Part shown: piece after piece, positions 30,564 through 31,709 of the stretch
Layout of the letters: the number at the start of each line of letters is the position of its first letter
Numbering within the stretch: the stretch's first letter is position 1
IMG/VR virus record: IMGVR_UViG_3300020435_000129
Location: 1-31,709 of that record
DNA from: a virus
Strand: one strand, 5' to 3'
DNA length: 31,709 bases
Program-made: the position numbers and the translations under genes
The notes under the pieces: generated by a model
Told to the model about the DNA's origin: nothing
Seen by the model: only the letters and a program-made list of their open reading frames with translations
The model's database searches: none

Positions 30564-31709
30564 TCACAGTGTATAGCGATCTTTCATAATAGCGTCAAGC
30601 ATTATTCCCATCGGTGATAGGTCCTTGCCTTCTATAATGGTCTTCGCTATGGCCGGGCTAAATCCAGACACCATTACCATGTCTTTATCAGTAGCTTTTA
30701 CCGGGTTGTTGCCAGGTCGAGCAGCTAAGTTCCAGAACACAATAGTAGGACACTCATAGCCTGCCTTTTTAAACAAGTCTTTTACAGTGGATGTAAGACC
30801 GCGGTTACCCCAGGAATTGAACTCCATGTCAGATAACACAAGCAACATCTTAGGCATATGGTCAGCCGGAACATTGTTGTTCACTGCAACTTCGAGGATT
30901 TTCTTGAACGCTGCCGATAAGTCAGTGCTGCCGCCCCAACCTGCGCGTAAAATATCCTTGTAACGAGCGTCAATTTTAGCGCCCTCTTTCACGAAGCCAA
31001 ACTGAGGTCGTGACTCGAAAGTCATGTACGCATTCTTGAATTGACCAGTGTTACGTTCAGCCAAGTACATGCCGAGCGACACAGCAATATGCATAGGATC
31101 ACCTCTCATTGACGCAGAAACGTCAATCATAGGCAGTACATCAGGCGCATTTGACATCGAGTCAGCCAAGTTTTGCCACTGTGCTTGCATGGCGTCGACT
31201 TCGGTTTTTGACGTTACTGTTCTCTTACCTAAAGGCGCAAGTATTTCATGCGGGAATATTGCGCCGGCGTTAACCTTTGTTTCACCTTCAATAGCTGATT
31301 GGATGAATTCTTCAAAACGTACAGGGTCATGACGCAGGAACGCCTTGCGGTATTTCTTAAACGCGACTGACGGTACGTGCGAATAATTGATCTCGTCCCA
31401 CTTGCCTTGGCACATTTGGGTCTCAACTACTTTAGTCAAGTCAACAATCTTGCGACGGTATTCCTTCGGCGTGTCCTTGTAGCCCATAGACGTACGAACA
31501 GCTCGCGCGAATTTACCTTTGCGCGGAAGCCATTTAGCAGCCAAGCCGTTGCCCGAATCAAGCGCTTCGTTAAACAACTGACCGATGAATTTCTTGTTTG
31601 CATCGGTGCACTTGTTGAACAAGTCAAGCAAGTCGCGCCAGCGACCAATCTCAGACGACTTGGTTAGTAGTGCCTTGACATTTTTGGCACCATAAGTGCG
31701 TTGGTTAGC
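30564..31709 (-). CDS. DUF2828/TROVE-like protein with von Willebrand A domain (N terminus outside window)
   Basis: The frame is open to the right edge, giving 381 residues; no credible start codon lies inside. The first residues (EIGRWRDLLDLF) match the GRWDDLL element of TROVE/Ro60-type proteins. A complete MIDAS metal site follows: DVSASM (DxSxS), a threonine in GGSTDL, and an aspartate in LVLSDMEF. DUF2828 proteins share this layout and occur in large viruses and phages. Ro60 relatives bind small structured RNAs, so RNA binding is a reasonable inference, not seen directly. The gene has its own terminator downstream. Confidence 0.82.
   Translation of the reverse strand, partial: ANQRTYGAKNVKALLTKSSEIGRWRDLLDLFNKCTDANKKFIGQLFNEALDSGNGLAAKWLPRKGKFARAVRTSMGYKDTPKEYRRKIVDLTKVVETQMCQGKWDEINYSHVPSVAFKKYRKAFLRHDPVRFEEFIQSAIEGETKVNAGAIFPHEILAPLGKRTVTSKTEVDAMQAQWQNLADSMSNAPDVLPMIDVSASMRGDPMHIAVSLGMYLAERNTGQFKNAYMTFESRPQFGFVKEGAKIDARYKDILRAGWGGSTDLSAAFKKILEVAVNNNVPADHMPKMLLVLSDMEFNSWGNRGLTSTVKDLFKKAGYECPTIVFWNLAARPGNNPVKATDKDMVMVSGFSPAIAKTIIEGKDLSPMGIMLDAIMKDRYTL

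Noticed and set aside
1-31709. tRNA genes, CRISPR arrays, insertion sequences, integrase or attachment sites
   Set aside because: I looked in the gaps and saw no cloverleaf, direct-repeat array or transposase/integrase motifs. The gaps are too short to hold most of these.

Overview
The window looks like part of the genome of a large T4-like myovirus (Caudoviricetes), probably infecting a gammaproteobacterium. The evidence is rIIA beside the start of rIIB, a class Ia ribonucleotide reductase pair (nrdA/nrdB), and a gp41-type replicative helicase next to a gp61-type primase. These are surrounded by virion-like genes without bacterial relatives that I recognise. Genes are tightly packed: many neighbours overlap by 1 to 40 bases or form TAATG/ATGA junctions. 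All but one are on the minus strand, so transcription runs from high to low coordinates. I see no tRNA, rRNA, CRISPR array, insertion sequence or integrase. The host assignment is an inference from codon use and gene families only.

Layout in the direction of transcription. (1) 31709-29648: a window-truncated DUF2828/TROVE-like protein with a von Willebrand A fold, a small unknown, and a stand-alone HD hydrolase that looks like a (p)ppGpp hydrolase of the SpoT/MESH1 type. (2) 29280-29651: the only plus-strand gene, convergent with the hydrolase and sharing a CTAG at the two stop codons. (3) 29170-28418: a probable virion protein. (4) 28359-25758: the primase and helicase operon. (5) 25733-21106: two small genes, a 689-residue protein carrying the motifs of covalent nucleotidyltransferases (ligases), a small protein, a polymerase-beta-type nucleotidyltransferase and an unknown. 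(6) 21048-13947: mostly late, probably virion or head-associated genes, including a protein with five GxGY-type repeats, and a PD-(D/E)XK exonuclease placed among them. (7) 13936-9586: nrdA, a cysteine-cluster protein that may be a homing-endonuclease relic, and nrdB. (8) 9572-9035: two small genes. (9) 8902-4779: four adjacent paralogous genes built from degenerate 'LHRxDGPA' repeats. (10) 4747-3116: five small genes, including a three-helix membrane protein. (11) 3040-1: rIIA and the start of rIIB.

Regulation. Gaps between genes are short, and most gaps longer than about 30 bases contain an A/T-rich octamer-like element, either (C/G/T/A)TAAATA or CTATAAAAG, just upstream of the start codon. 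Both resemble the T4 late promoter core TATAAATA. Hairpin terminators lie at about 9000, 19500 and 30530, and weaker ones at about 21100 and 23234. No gene-free stretch exceeds 300 bases once the 55-codon gene at 9035-9202 is counted.

Most notable for follow-up: the four-gene DGPA-repeat cluster, the ligase-like plus nucleotidyltransferase pair among late genes, the phage alarmone-hydrolase candidate, the Ro60/TROVE-like protein, and the gene lodged between nrdA and nrdB.
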